Below are positions 29,870 to 38,067 of a DNA stretch of 64,000 bases, one piece after another (within the stretch, counting starts at the first letter, position 1; the number at the start of each line of letters is the position of its first letter). The DNA comes from Novosphingobium kunmingense (GTDB lineage Bacteria > Pseudomonadota > Alphaproteobacteria > Sphingomonadales > Sphingomonadaceae). The notes under the pieces are model-generated. The model did not search any database. It was not told the DNA's origin and was given only the letters and a program-made list of their open reading frames with translations. A program made the translations under genes and the position numbers. Location: positions 310,001-374,000 of the forward strand of contig NZ_PHUF01000002.1 in NCBI RefSeq assembly GCF_002813245.1, given 5' to 3'.

Positions 29870-29888
29870 GTTCACATACGTATGCAAC
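29870..29888. promoter_or_regulatory. Palindromic operator candidate before fba
   Basis: GTTCACATACGTATGCAAC contains the perfect 10-bp palindrome CATACGTATG (29875-29884) with partly symmetric flanks (GTT and AAC), 16 bases before the fba ATG. The central CpG palindrome is the style of LacI-family sugar regulators. No regulator gene is in the window. Confidence 0.4.
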
Positions 29889-29903
29889 AGGGGCTGAAAT
29901 CGC

Positions 29904-30800
29904 ATGAACACTGCCGAGATGACTGCCAAGATGGCCGCCGGGAACGGCTTTATCGCCGCGCTGGACCAGTCGGGCGGGTCAACCCCGAAGGCGCTCAAGG
30001 GCTATGGCGTGGAAGAAGGCGCCTGGTCGAACGACGAGGAAATGTTCGGCCTGATCCATGACATGCGCAGCCGTATCATCCGTTCCAGCGCTTTCGACGG
30101 CAGCAAGGTGATCGGCGCGATCCTGTTCGAGCGCACGATGGACGGTTCGGTGGATGGTCAGTCTGTCCCCTCTGCGCTGATCGCGAAGGGGATCGTTCCC
30201 TTCATCAAGATCGACAAGGGGCTCGAAGACGAGGCCGAGGGCGTGCAGCTGATGAAGCCTATGCCCGAACTCGACGCACTGCTGACCAAGAGCAAGGCGC
30301 TGGGCGTGTTCGGGACCAAGGAACGCTCGGTCATCAATTCGGCAAACGCGGCAGGCATCGCCGCTGTCGTCAAGCAGCAGTTCGAGGTCGGCAACCAGGT
30401 TCTCTCGCACGGCATGATGCCGATCATCGAGCCAGAAGTGAACATCAAGAGCGCGACCCGCGCGGAATGCGACACCATCCTGAAGGACGAAATCCTGAAG
30501 CAGCTGGATGCGCTTGCCGAGGGCCAGCAGGTCATGCTCAAGCTGTCGCTGCCGGTCGTCCCCGGCACGTTCGATGCCTTGGTCGACCATCCGAAGGTGC
30601 TACGCGTCGTGGCGTTGTCGGGTGGCTATGCACGGCCCCAAGCCTGCGTCGAGCTAGCCAAGAACCGCGGCATCATCGCCAGCTTCAGCCGCGCTCTGCT
30701 CGAAGACCTGCGCTTCCAGATGAGCGATTCCGAATTCGACGCCGCGCTGGGCAGTGCGATCGACGAGATCTACACCGGATCGACCGTCAAGACCGCCTGA
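29904..30800 (+). CDS. fda: Class I fructose-bisphosphate aldolase
   Basis: Cleaves fructose-1,6-bisphosphate to the two triose phosphates by a Schiff-base mechanism. The 298 residues resemble the bacterial class I enzyme: AALDQSGGSTPKALKGYG near the N-terminus, GAILFERTMDG, IVPFIKIDKGL, PIIEPEVNI, and the likely Schiff-base Lys in VMLKLSLPVVPG. No class II metal-site pattern is present. It follows pgk and converges on a lipoprotein gene with four bases between stops. A palindrome 16 bases in front may control it separately. Confidence 0.93.
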   Translation: MNTAEMTAKMAAGNGFIAALDQSGGSTPKALKGYGVEEGAWSNDEEMFGLIHDMRSRIIRSSAFDGSKVIGAILFERTMDGSVDGQSVPSALIAKGIVPFIKIDKGLEDEAEGVQLMKPMPELDALLTKSKALGVFGTKERSVINSANAAGIAAVVKQQFEVGNQVLSHGMMPIIEPEVNIKSATRAECDTILKDEILKQLDALAEGQQVMLKLSLPVVPGTFDALVDHPKVLRVVALSGGYARPQACVELAKNRGIIASFSRALLEDLRFQMSDSEFDAALGSAIDEIYTGSTVKTA

Positions 30801-30804
30801 GCGA

Positions 30805-31188
30805 TCAAAGCCCCCCGGCGAACTTGAAGCCGAAACGGTATTCGTCGGGGTAGATCGTCTGGTCGGCGCGCTTTTCCGGGAGCACTTCGACCAGCGTCAG
30901 CGAACCGTCGGCGACCTGCTGCGGTTCGCCCAGAACCAAGTCGCGGCTTTGCGATCCGGTGCCAAGGTCGATCCGGACGGTAACCTTGACCCGGCCGGCC
31001 CAGACGCACTGGACGTCCCGCGCGCAGCGGCTGTCCTCCAGCACGGTCAGCGGCGTGACGGATGGCCCGCCGACCACGCCCGTTTCCCCGATGCGCAACC
31101 GGGTGATGCCGTCGCTGCTGTTGCGATAGGTGATGCACCCCGGCAGGACGAGGGCGACGGCGAGCGGAATCGCGATGGCGTGTCTCAT
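30805..31188 (-). CDS. Putative lipoprotein of unknown function
   Basis: A 127-residue predicted lipoprotein. The signal peptide MRHAIAIPLAVALVLPGC ends in a lipobox (LPGC). The mature part has a beta-rich pattern, with DSRCARDVQCVWAGRVKVTV containing two Cys that could form a disulfide, and ends DEYRFGFKFAGGL. I do not recognise a named family. The start may be three codons further upstream at 31197; both give the same signal peptide. It is convergent with fba and divergent from thiE. Confidence 0.75.
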   Translation of the reverse strand: MRHAIAIPLAVALVLPGCITYRNSSDGITRLRIGETGVVGGPSVTPLTVLEDSRCARDVQCVWAGRVKVTVRIDLGTGSQSRDLVLGEPQQVADGSLTLVEVLPEKRADQTIYPDEYRFGFKFAGGL

Positions 31189-31266
31189 AGTGCGCATAAC
31201 GCAAGGCACGCCTGAACGGTTCCGGAACGCTTGGCGAAGGGCCGTGGCGCGTCTAGGGCAGGGGCC

Positions 31267-31881
31267 ATGTCCGATTGCCAGCTTTACCTGATCTCGCCGC
31301 TCGACGTGGCGGGTGCCTATCCCGACCGGCTGACCCGCGCACTTGATGCAGGGCCGGTGGCGGCCTTCCAGTTCCGCGTGAAGGGCTTCGACGAGCACGA
31401 GGCCGCGCGCCTTGCCGATCCGCTCCAACGGATCTGCGCCGATCGCGATGTGGCCTTTATCGTGAACGATTCGATTTCGCTCGCGAAGCGCCTTGGCGCC
31501 GATGGCGTGCACCTGGGGCAGGGCGATGGCGACGTTGGCGAAGCGCGCCAGCGTCTCGGTCGCGACGCGCAGATCGGCGTCACGTGCCACGACAGCCGCC
31601 ATCTTGCCATGGAAGCGGGCGAGGCGGGGGCCGACTACGTCGCTTTCGGGGTCTTCTATCCCACCACGACCAAGCAGACCGAACACGTCGCGACGCCAGA
31701 TCTGCTGACCTGGTGGCAGGAACTGTTCGAGATTCCCTGCGTCGCGATCGGGGGGATCACCCCCGAAAACGCCGCGCCTCTGGTTGAGGCCGGCGCGGAC
31801 TTCCTGGCCGTCAGCCATGCCGTCTGGGGCGGTGACGAGGCCGCTGCCGTCAAGGCCTTTGCGGCGATCCTCAAGGGATAG
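31267..31881 (+). CDS. thiE: Thiamine phosphate synthase
   Basis: Joins the pyrimidine and thiazole phosphates to thiamine monophosphate. The 204 residues form a TIM barrel with QFRVKGFDEHEA, FIVNDSISLAKRLGADGVHL, the GQGDGDVGEARQ segment, GADYVAFGVFYPTTTK and AIGGITPENA. The ATG at 31267 fits better than the frame start at 31231. No thiamine riboswitch is visible in front. Its position downstream of the glycolytic genes is seen in other sphingomonads, as far as I know. Confidence 0.92.
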   Translation: MSDCQLYLISPLDVAGAYPDRLTRALDAGPVAAFQFRVKGFDEHEAARLADPLQRICADRDVAFIVNDSISLAKRLGADGVHLGQGDGDVGEARQRLGRDAQIGVTCHDSRHLAMEAGEAGADYVAFGVFYPTTTKQTEHVATPDLLTWWQELFEIPCVAIGGITPENAAPLVEAGADFLAVSHAVWGGDEAAAVKAFAAILKG

Positions 31882-31885
31882 GGCG

Positions 31886-32080
31886 TCAGATCGGAAATTG
31901 CGCTGGCTGCGTCGCGATCCTGTTCAAGCGTGTTTCGGTAAAGCTGCCGAGGTCTAGCCGACCGCCGATCCGGCCGTGGCCCGGCGATCCGACCGCGATC
32001 ATTTCCTGCTGCGCCGAATCCTGCAACATAGGGCCTGGCGGCTCGGTGAGCGCACGGCGGACTTCTATTTCTCTCGCCAA
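31886..32080 (-). pseudogene. Remnant of a universal stress protein gene
   Basis: The minus strand encodes about 64 residues that look like the C-terminal third of a UspA-type protein. EMIAVGSPGHGRIGGRLDLG, then SFTETRLNRIA, corresponds to the usual ATP-site motif (G-x2-G-x9-G-S) plus the following helix, but with one extra residue before the final glycine. The N-terminal two thirds are missing, the only possible start is a TTG without a ribosome binding site, and the C-terminal strand is degenerate. I read it as a decayed gene, not an expressed protein. Confidence 0.5.
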
Positions 32081-32082
32081 TC

Positions 32083-32101
32083 GGTTCGAAGTGTGTGAAC
32101 C
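32083..32101. promoter_or_regulatory. Inverted repeat upstream of the OPT transporter
   Basis: GGTTC (32083-32087) and GAACC (32097-32101) are separated by nine bases, 40 bases before the transporter start. It may be an operator. It is not a LexA box, because the half-sites are inverted instead of direct. Confidence 0.3.
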
Positions 32102-32141
32102 ATTTCAGATTGATGGCTGCTAGAATGATTGAGGGGGCTGA

Positions 32142-34088
32142 ATGACTGCCGAGCCGACGCCGCGCGAACTTACCCTTCGGTCGATCATTCTGGGCGGGGC
32201 GCTGACCTTCCTGTTCACGGCCGCCAACGTCTATTTCGGATTGCGGGTCGGCCTGACCTTCTCGACCGCCATTCCCGCCGCCGTCATTTCGATGGCGGTG
32301 CTGAGGACCATGGGCGGGGCGACGATTGTGGAGAACAACATCGTCCAGACCATCGGCAGCGCGGCGGGCGCCGTGGCGACGATGGTGTTCATCCTGCCCG
32401 CGCTGGTTATCGTCGGATGGTGGCAGGCGATTCCGTACTGGGAAACAATGCTGGTCTGTGCGACGGGCGGGATCCTGGGGGTCATGCTCTCGGTGCCGAT
32501 GCGCCGCGCGCTCGTTGTCGACAGCGATCTGCCCTATCCCGAAGGCGTTGCCGGGGCCGAAATCCTGAGGGTCGGCATGGGCGATGCCGAAGGGCAAAGC
32601 GAAAACCGCGTCGGCCTGGCAACGATCCTGCTTGGCGCGCTGGCCGGGGCCGGGTTCGGCGTGCTGACCATGCTGCGGCTGGCCGCGGGCGAAGTTGCGA
32701 AGGTGTTCAAGATCGGCGCCGGCTATGCGACCATCGGATCGACGATGTCGTTGGGCCTCGTCGCGGTCGGACACCTGATCGGGCTGGCGACCGGGCTTTC
32801 CATGCTGGCCGGCCTCGTCATCGGCAAGCTGATCCTCCTGCCCTGGCTAAGCGCGGGAATGCCGGGCCCTGCCGAGGAGGTCGTCGGCACGGTCTTCGGC
32901 CAGCAGGTGCGGATGGTTGGCGCAGGCGCCATGGCCGTGGCCGCGCTGTGGGCCCTGCTGCGCATCACCGGGGCGATCGTGCGCGGGTTGGCCGGCATCG
33001 CCGCGACGTCCCGCGCGCGCAAGGCCGGGGCTGCGATCGACCTCACCGAACGAGACCTGTCCGCCGGGTGGGTCGTCGGGCTGTCTGCCGCGATGTTCGT
33101 GCCGATCTTCGTGCTTGTCTGGCAATTCGTCCAGGGCGGACCGCTGGCCGGATCGATCCCCGCCGTGCTGCTGTTGACCCTGCTTTTCGTTGCCGTCATC
33201 GGCGTCTTTACTGCGGTCGTTACCGGCTACATGGCAGGTCTGGTCGGCACGTCGAACAGCCCGGTCTCGGGCGTCGGCATCCTGTCGATCCTGATCGCCG
33301 CCGTGGTGGTGGCGGCGATCTTCGGCGGCGGAGTGGGCGAGGGCGAGCGTGCTCCGCTGATTGCCTTCGCGCTGTTCCTGGTGGCGTTCGTTTTCGGCAT
33401 CGCGATCGTCGCCAACGACAATCTCCAGGACCTGAAAACAGGGCAACTGGTCGGATCGACTCCGTGGAAGCAGCAGGTCGCGCTGATCATCGGCGTGGTC
33501 GCGGGATCGCTGATCCTGCCGCCGGTGCTGCAACTACTGGCCACCAGCTTCGGATTCGCGGGCGCGCCGGGGGCGGGAGAGAACGCACTGGCCGCGCCGC
33601 AGGCGTCGCTTTTTGCCGCGATTGCACAGGGCGTGCTGGGCGGCTCGCTGCGCTGGGACCTGATCTGGCTAGGCGTCGGTATCGGCGCGGTGCTGATCGC
33701 GATCGACGAAGGGCTGCGCAAGGCGGGCAAGGGCAAACTGCCTCCCCTCGCCGTCGCCATGGGCATCTACCTTCCCGCGACGCTGGTCTTTCCGGCGGTT
33801 ATCGGCGCCGTGATCGGGCATTTCTGGAACGTGATGGCGGCGCGCACGTCGCGGCCCGAGTTCACCGAACGGCTCGGCGTGTTGCTGGCGACCGGCCTGA
33901 TCGTCGGTGACAGCCTGTTCGGCCTCGCCTTTGCAGGGGCCGTGGGCGCGACCGGCGATCCGGCGAAGCTGGCGATCGTGGGCGACAGCTTTGCCCCCGC
34001 ATCGGAATGGGTCGCAGTTGTCGTGATCGTCGCGTTGCTGGTTCTGACCTATCGCCGCACCGAGACCCGGGCCCAGGCCGCAGACTAG
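32142..34088 (+). CDS. OPT family oligopeptide transporter
   Basis: Inner-membrane secondary transporter of the OPT family, which takes up short peptides or metal chelates by proton coupling. The 648 residues form about 16 hydrophobic segments, starting with RELTLRSIILGGALTFLFTA and the conserved NVYFGLRVGLTFSTAIPAAV. GGATIVENNIVQTIGSAAGA, the motif DLPYPEGVAGAEIL and the late TSNSPVSGVGILSIL are typical of the bacterial branch. The substrate cannot be predicted. The 3' end overlaps the convergent gene by four bases. Confidence 0.93.
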   Translation: MTAEPTPRELTLRSIILGGALTFLFTAANVYFGLRVGLTFSTAIPAAVISMAVLRTMGGATIVENNIVQTIGSAAGAVATMVFILPALVIVGWWQAIPYWETMLVCATGGILGVMLSVPMRRALVVDSDLPYPEGVAGAEILRVGMGDAEGQSENRVGLATILLGALAGAGFGVLTMLRLAAGEVAKVFKIGAGYATIGSTMSLGLVAVGHLIGLATGLSMLAGLVIGKLILLPWLSAGMPGPAEEVVGTVFGQQVRMVGAGAMAVAALWALLRITGAIVRGLAGIAATSRARKAGAAIDLTERDLSAGWVVGLSAAMFVPIFVLVWQFVQGGPLAGSIPAVLLLTLLFVAVIGVFTAVVTGYMAGLVGTSNSPVSGVGILSILIAAVVVAAIFGGGVGEGERAPLIAFALFLVAFVFGIAIVANDNLQDLKTGQLVGSTPWKQQVALIIGVVAGSLILPPVLQLLATSFGFAGAPGAGENALAAPQASLFAAIAQGVLGGSLRWDLIWLGVGIGAVLIAIDEGLRKAGKGKLPPLAVAMGIYLPATLVFPAVIGAVIGHFWNVMAARTSRPEFTERLGVLLATGLIVGDSLFGLAFAGAVGATGDPAKLAIVGDSFAPASEWVAVVVIVALLVLTYRRTETRAQAAD

Positions 34089-34447
34089 CCGTTGTTGACG
34101 ACGCGGCGCACGCAGCGCAGCGCGCTGTCCTTGCCGTCGGGTCCGATCATCCGCAGGAACCGGCCGGAAATTCGGTGATAGCGGGTGCCCTTCTTGGGGC
34201 CGCTGGTCATCGTCACGGTTTCGCCGGTGAGAAGGTAGGTGCCGCGCCCGGCCGCGGTGCGATAGGTGTTGGCGTTGACGATCTCGAAAGCTTCGTCGGG
34301 CTGGCGGATGCCGGCCGGACCAGCGGCGTCGCCGGGCAGTTCGCAGGCATAGCTTCCCGCCTCGAGAGTGCCCAGCTTTCCTCCCGGAACGGCAGAGGCG
34401 GGCGCTGCGGCGAACACGATGGCGGCGATGGCGAGGGTGCGGATCAT
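34085..34447 (-). CDS. Small exported protein of unknown function
   Basis: A 120-residue protein with a signal peptide (MIRTLAIAAIVFAAAPASA, cleavage after ASA). The mature part has two Cys far apart (SYACELPG and ALRCVRR) that could form a disulfide, and a central beta-rich segment (YLLTGETVTMTSGPKKGTRY). No family is recognised. It overlaps the stop of the OPT gene by four bases and is divergent from efp. Confidence 0.75.
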   Translation of the reverse strand: MIRTLAIAAIVFAAAPASAVPGGKLGTLEAGSYACELPGDAAGPAGIRQPDEAFEIVNANTYRTAAGRGTYLLTGETVTMTSGPKKGTRYHRISGRFLRMIGPDGKDSALRCVRRVVNNG

Positions 34448-34599
34448 GGCGCGCTCCGTTGGACGAGCGCCGCTTAGCAGGCGATGAACGACGCCGCCAC
34501 CTTGACGTATGCCACCTTGCCGGATGGCGCGCCTCGCGCTAAGGGCGCGCCTTTCCCGGTGCAGACCGGGGCGTCTTTCTCAACTTCTGAAGGCATCCC

Positions 34600-35166
34600 A
34601 TGGCGAAGATCAGCGGCGTGGACATTCGTCCCGGCAATATCCTTGAATATGAAAAGGGCATCTGGAAGGTCGCCAAGACCCAGCACACCCAGCCGGGCAA
34701 GGGCGGCGCCTTCATGCAGGTCGAAATGAAGAACCTGATCGACGGCCGCAAGACCAACGTCCGCTTTCGCAGCGCAGACACGGTCGAGAAGGTCCGCCTC
34801 GACACCAAGGATTTCCAGTACCTCTACGCCGAAGGCGATGACCTGGTCTTCATGGACAAGGACAACTTCGAACAGATCACCCTGCCGCGCGACCTCCTTG
34901 GCGATGCGGCCGATTTCCTGCAGGACGGCATGGATGTCGTGCTCGAACTGTGGGAAGAACGCCCGGTCAGCGTCGAATTGCCCGCGCAGATCGAAGCCAC
35001 CATCGTCGAAGCCGACGCCGTGGTGAAGGGACAGACGGCCTCGTCGAGCTACAAGCCCGCGATCCTCGACAACGGCGTGCGCGTGATGGTGCCGCCGCAC
35101 ATTTCGAGCGGTACGCGCATCGTCGTCGACGTTTACGAGCGCACCTACGTCGGCAAGGCGGACTAA
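34600..35166 (+). CDS. efp: Elongation factor P
   Basis: Translation factor that binds between the P and E sites and rescues ribosomes stalled at proline runs. The 188 residues form the three expected beta domains. The loop that carries the modified residue reads [10 protein letters not shown] with Lys at position 34, so a lysine-type modification is expected, although no EpmA or EpmB gene is in the window. The C-terminal signature [20 protein letters not shown] is intact. The next gene starts nine bases after its stop. Confidence 0.97.
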   Translation: MAKISGVDIRPGNILEYEKGIWKVAKTQHTQPGKGGAFMQVEMKNLIDGRKTNVRFRSADTVEKVRLDTKDFQYLYAEGDDLVFMDKDNFEQITLPRDLLGDAADFLQDGMDVVLELWEERPVSVELPAQIEATIVEADAVVKGQTASSSYKPAILDNGVRVMVPPHISSGTRIVVDVYERTYVGKAD

Positions 35167-35175
35167 GGACAGGTC

Positions 35176-35997
35176 ATGGCCGTCATTTCCGGCATCATCC
35201 GCGTCATGGAAAAGGCCGCCCGCAAGGCGGGTGGCCGCCTGCGCCGCGACTTCGGCGAGGTCGAACACCTGCAGGTCAGCCGCAAGGGTCCGGCGGATTT
35301 CGTCTCCAAGGCCGACCAGCGCGCCGAACGCATCATCTATGACGAGCTGCTCGCCGCCCGCCCGGACTGGGGCTTCCTGATGGAAGAAGGCGGCGAGATC
35401 CACGGCGCCGACGGCAAGCCGCGCTTCATCATCGACCCACTCGACGGGACGAGCAACTTCCTCCACGGCATTCCGCACTTTTCGGTGTCGATCGCGGTGC
35501 AGGAACCCAAGCTCGACGGGTCGGGCTGGGGTGAAATAACGGCGGCTCTGGTCTATCAGCCGATCACCGATGAAAGCTTCTGGGCGGAAAAGGCGCGCGG
35601 TGCCTGGCTCCACGACCGACGCCTGCGAGTCTCGGCCCGCCGGCACATGGACGAAAGCCTGATCGCCACGGGAACGCCCTTTGCCGGTCGCGGCGATGCC
35701 ACCGAATGGACCAAGATCTTCAACGCGATCGCGCCGCAGGTGGCGGGCATTCGCCGCTTCGGTTCGGCCGCGCTGGATCTCGCCTGGGTTGCCGCGGGTC
35801 GCTACGAAGGGTTCTGGGAAAGCGGACTGTCGCCTTGGGACAGCGCGGCGGGTTGCCTTCTGGTGCGCGAGGCCGGCGGTTTCGTGACCGATTGGCGCGG
35901 TATTTCGCAGCCGATCTGCGACCGTCAGATTCTCGCGGGCAACGACGCGCTCCACTCGCGCCTTCACAAGGCCCTGGCTGCCGCCATCAAGGCCTGA
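35176..35997 (+). CDS. suhB: Inositol monophosphatase family protein (SuhB-like)
   Basis: Magnesium-dependent phosphatase of the IMPase/SuhB family. The 273 residues contain the metal-binding Glu in GFLMEEGG, the hallmark IIDPLDGTSNFLHG and the second signature ESGLSPWDSAAGCLLV. The substrate may be inositol phosphate or another small phosphate, and some SuhB proteins also act in ribosomal RNA transcription. It sits nine bases after efp, an arrangement suggesting co-transcription. A weak hairpin (GAAGGGA 36022-36028 with TCCCTTC 36037-36043) follows the gene. Confidence 0.93.
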   Translation: MAVISGIIRVMEKAARKAGGRLRRDFGEVEHLQVSRKGPADFVSKADQRAERIIYDELLAARPDWGFLMEEGGEIHGADGKPRFIIDPLDGTSNFLHGIPHFSVSIAVQEPKLDGSGWGEITAALVYQPITDESFWAEKARGAWLHDRRLRVSARRHMDESLIATGTPFAGRGDATEWTKIFNAIAPQVAGIRRFGSAALDLAWVAAGRYEGFWESGLSPWDSAAGCLLVREAGGFVTDWRGISQPICDRQILAGNDALHSRLHKALAAAIKA

Positions 35998-36099
35998 ACT
36001 ATTTGTCCTTAACGCGCCGGTGAAGGGAGGTTTTAATCCCTTCTTAGGCACGCTTGCCAATACTCGCCCCATAGGGACACTTGCGGATGGGGTGGCAGT

Positions 36100-36411
36100 A
36101 TGACGGGACTTCTTGTTTTCGAGAGCCTGGGGCTTGCTCTGGCGGCAGCCGGCGGGCCGGTCGCGACGACGCACACTGTCGCCGTCAGCGAGCCGCGGCA
36201 AGCCGCGCCGATGTCACAGCGCGCACGCACCCGTGACGAACGGATCGGTTCGGTCGCCTTGCGCGGCTTTCCCAGCGGCGACCGTTGGGAGCCGCCGGCC
36301 AAGTCATGGGGCGATCAGGCGAGCGGCCCGGTCCTGGAGATCGGCACGCTTGGCGGAAAGCGCGTGCGCGGCCCCGACCTGGCGCATGTATCGCTCGACT
36401 GGCAATTTTGA
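36100..36411 (+). CDS. Hypothetical 103-residue protein
   Basis: A small ORF of unknown function. The N-terminus is hydrophobic (GLLVFESLGLALAAAGG) and may be a signal or anchor. The rest is basic then neutral, with SQRARTRDERIGSVALRGF and a final LAHVSLDWQF. GGGGTGG eight bases before the ATG supports translation. No family is recognised, and another frame covers nearly the same bases, so reality of the gene is likely but not certain. Confidence 0.5.
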   Translation: MTGLLVFESLGLALAAAGGPVATTHTVAVSEPRQAAPMSQRARTRDERIGSVALRGFPSGDRWEPPAKSWGDQASGPVLEIGTLGGKRVRGPDLAHVSLDWQF

Positions 36412-36420
36412 TTCGATCGC

Positions 36421-36449
36421 TTGAACCCTTGGACAGGGGCGGCTAAGCG
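36421..36449 (+). promoter_or_regulatory. Candidate promoter of tRNA-Leu
   Basis: TTGAAC (36421-36426) and TAAGCG (36444-36449) are 17 bases apart, 13 bases before the tRNA. The -10 is weak, so this is tentative. Confidence 0.35.
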
Positions 36450-36462
36450 CGCGGTCTGTCGT

Positions 36463-36546
36463 GCCCCTGTGGCGGAATGGTAGACGCGAACGACTCAAAA
36501 TCGTTTGTCGCAAGGCGTGCCCGTTCGAGTCGGGCCAGGGGCACCA
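36463..36546 (+). tRNA. tRNA-Leu (anticodon CAA)
   Basis: This is a class II tRNA of 84 bases with a variable arm. The acceptor stem is GCCCCTG with CAGGGGC, the D arm begins GGCGGAATGGTAGACGC, and the anticodon stem AACGA/TCGTT encloses loop CTCAAAA, giving anticodon CAA. The variable arm and T arm CCCGTTCGAGTCGGG follow, and the CCA is encoded. Confidence 0.96.
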
Positions 36547-36681
36547 CGACTTGGCCGCCGACGACCTTTGCGCCGTCATCGTGCTTTCGCGGCTTTAACC
36601 AAAAGCTGTAAAGTTTACCGACATTTCACTTTCGGACGTTAGTCCCGGGCCTGACTTGCAAAGGAAGGCTGCCAGGGTTCG

Positions 36682-38067
36682 ATGATCCGGCTGTTCAAAC
36701 ACTATGTTCCGCACGCCGTGCTGCTGCTCGGCCTGGTCGATTTCGCGTTGCTGTTCCTGGCATCGGACTTCGCCTGGCAGGTGCGTGCCATGCAGATCGG
36801 CGTCAGTGTGGGCGGCTTCTCGGACCGCTTCTGGCCCTCGCTCGGCTTCGCGCTCACTCTCCAGACCGCGATGATCGCGGTTGGCGTCTATGGGCCGCTG
36901 GCGCTGCGTTCGATGCGCCAGGCGGTCGCGCGGCTGCTGGTGGCTGTCGCGCTCGGCATCATCGGCCTCGCGTTCCTGAACTTCGTTTTCGGCGCACAGG
37001 CTTTCTGGCGCTCGACCCTTGCCTATTCGATGGCCCTGTCGATCACCTTCACCATGATCAACCGGATGTTCGCTGATCGCGTGCTAGGAGCCGAGGCCTT
37101 TCGTCGGCGGGTGCTGGTACTCGGCGCCGGCAAGCGGGCCGAGCGTCTGCGCAGGCTGTCCGAAAGGCCAGGCAGCGGTTTTGTCATCGTCGGGTTTATC
37201 GCCATGACGGATGCGCCGCCGGTCGTGGAAAGCGCAATCAGCCGCGGCGCGATTGCCAATCTGACGAAGCACGTACAGACCCTTGCCGCGGCCGAGGTCG
37301 TTCTTGCGCTCGAGGAGCGGCGCAACGCGCTGCCCCTGACGGACCTGCTGCGGATCAAGACAACCGGGGTCCACGTCAACGAGTTCGCCAGCTTCATGGA
37401 GCGCGAGACCGGCCGGGTCGATCTCGATTCGGTAAACCCGAGCTGGCTGATCTTCTCGGACGGCTTTTCGTCCGGACGAGCCGTGTCGGGCGCACTCAAG
37501 CGCATGTTCGACATTGCCGCAAGCTCGCTGCTGCTGGTGCTCAGCGCGCCACTCATTGCGGTGTTCGCCGCGCTGGTGAAGCTCGACAGCCGAGGCCCGG
37601 CATTCTTCCGCCAGCGCCGAGTCGGGCTTTATGGCGAAGGATTCGACGTCATCAAGCTGCGCTCTATGCACACCGACGCCGAAGCAAACGGCGCGCAGTG
37701 GGCCCAGGCCAACGATCCGCGCGTGACCCGGCTGGGCCAGTTCATTCGCAAGACCCGCATAGACGAATTGCCGCAGACCTGGACGGTTCTCAACGGCAAG
37801 ATGAGCTTCGTCGGTCCGCGCCCCGAACGGCCCGAATTCGTCGGCGAACTGGAACAGCAGCTGCCCTATTACGCCGAACGCCACATGGTTAAGCCGGGTA
37901 TTACCGGCTGGGCGCAGATCAACTTTCCCTATGGCGCGTCCATCGCGGATTCGCGGCACAAGCTCGAATACGATTTGTACTATGCCAAGAACTACACCCC
38001 GTTTCTCGACCTGCTGATCCTGCTGCAGACCCTGCGCGTGGTCCTGTGGCGCGAGGGCGCGCGATGA
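36682..38067 (+). CDS. Sugar transferase of the XrtA/PEP-CTERM type (TIGR03013-like)
   Basis: Inner-membrane enzyme that starts exopolysaccharide repeat units by moving a sugar phosphate to undecaprenyl phosphate. The 461 residues have several N-terminal membrane helices, a nucleotide-binding-like middle (RRVLVLGAGKRAERLRRL), another membrane segment near residue 280, and the cytoplasmic bacterial sugar transferase domain with DVIKLRSMHTDAEANG, KTRIDELPQTWTVLNGKMSF and VGPRPERPEF. The layout is the one found beside PrsK/PrsR in exosortase loci. Its stop overlaps the prsK start (ATGA). Confidence 0.88.
   Translation: MIRLFKHYVPHAVLLLGLVDFALLFLASDFAWQVRAMQIGVSVGGFSDRFWPSLGFALTLQTAMIAVGVYGPLALRSMRQAVARLLVAVALGIIGLAFLNFVFGAQAFWRSTLAYSMALSITFTMINRMFADRVLGAEAFRRRVLVLGAGKRAERLRRLSERPGSGFVIVGFIAMTDAPPVVESAISRGAIANLTKHVQTLAAAEVVLALEERRNALPLTDLLRIKTTGVHVNEFASFMERETGRVDLDSVNPSWLIFSDGFSSGRAVSGALKRMFDIAASSLLLVLSAPLIAVFAALVKLDSRGPAFFRQRRVGLYGEGFDVIKLRSMHTDAEANGAQWAQANDPRVTRLGQFIRKTRIDELPQTWTVLNGKMSFVGPRPERPEFVGELEQQLPYYAERHMVKPGITGWAQINFPYGASIADSRHKLEYDLYYAKNYTPFLDLLILLQTLRVVLWREGAR

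Noticed and set aside
31189..31266. Thiamine (TPP) riboswitch before thiE
   Set aside because: I looked for the conserved CTGAGA and ACCTGA elements and do not see them in this short gap.
36640..36665. Possible sigma-54 (-24/-12) promoter before the sugar transferase
   Set aside because: A TTGC is present but the GG-N10-GC spacing fails by one base, so I do not report a PrsR-dependent promoter here.
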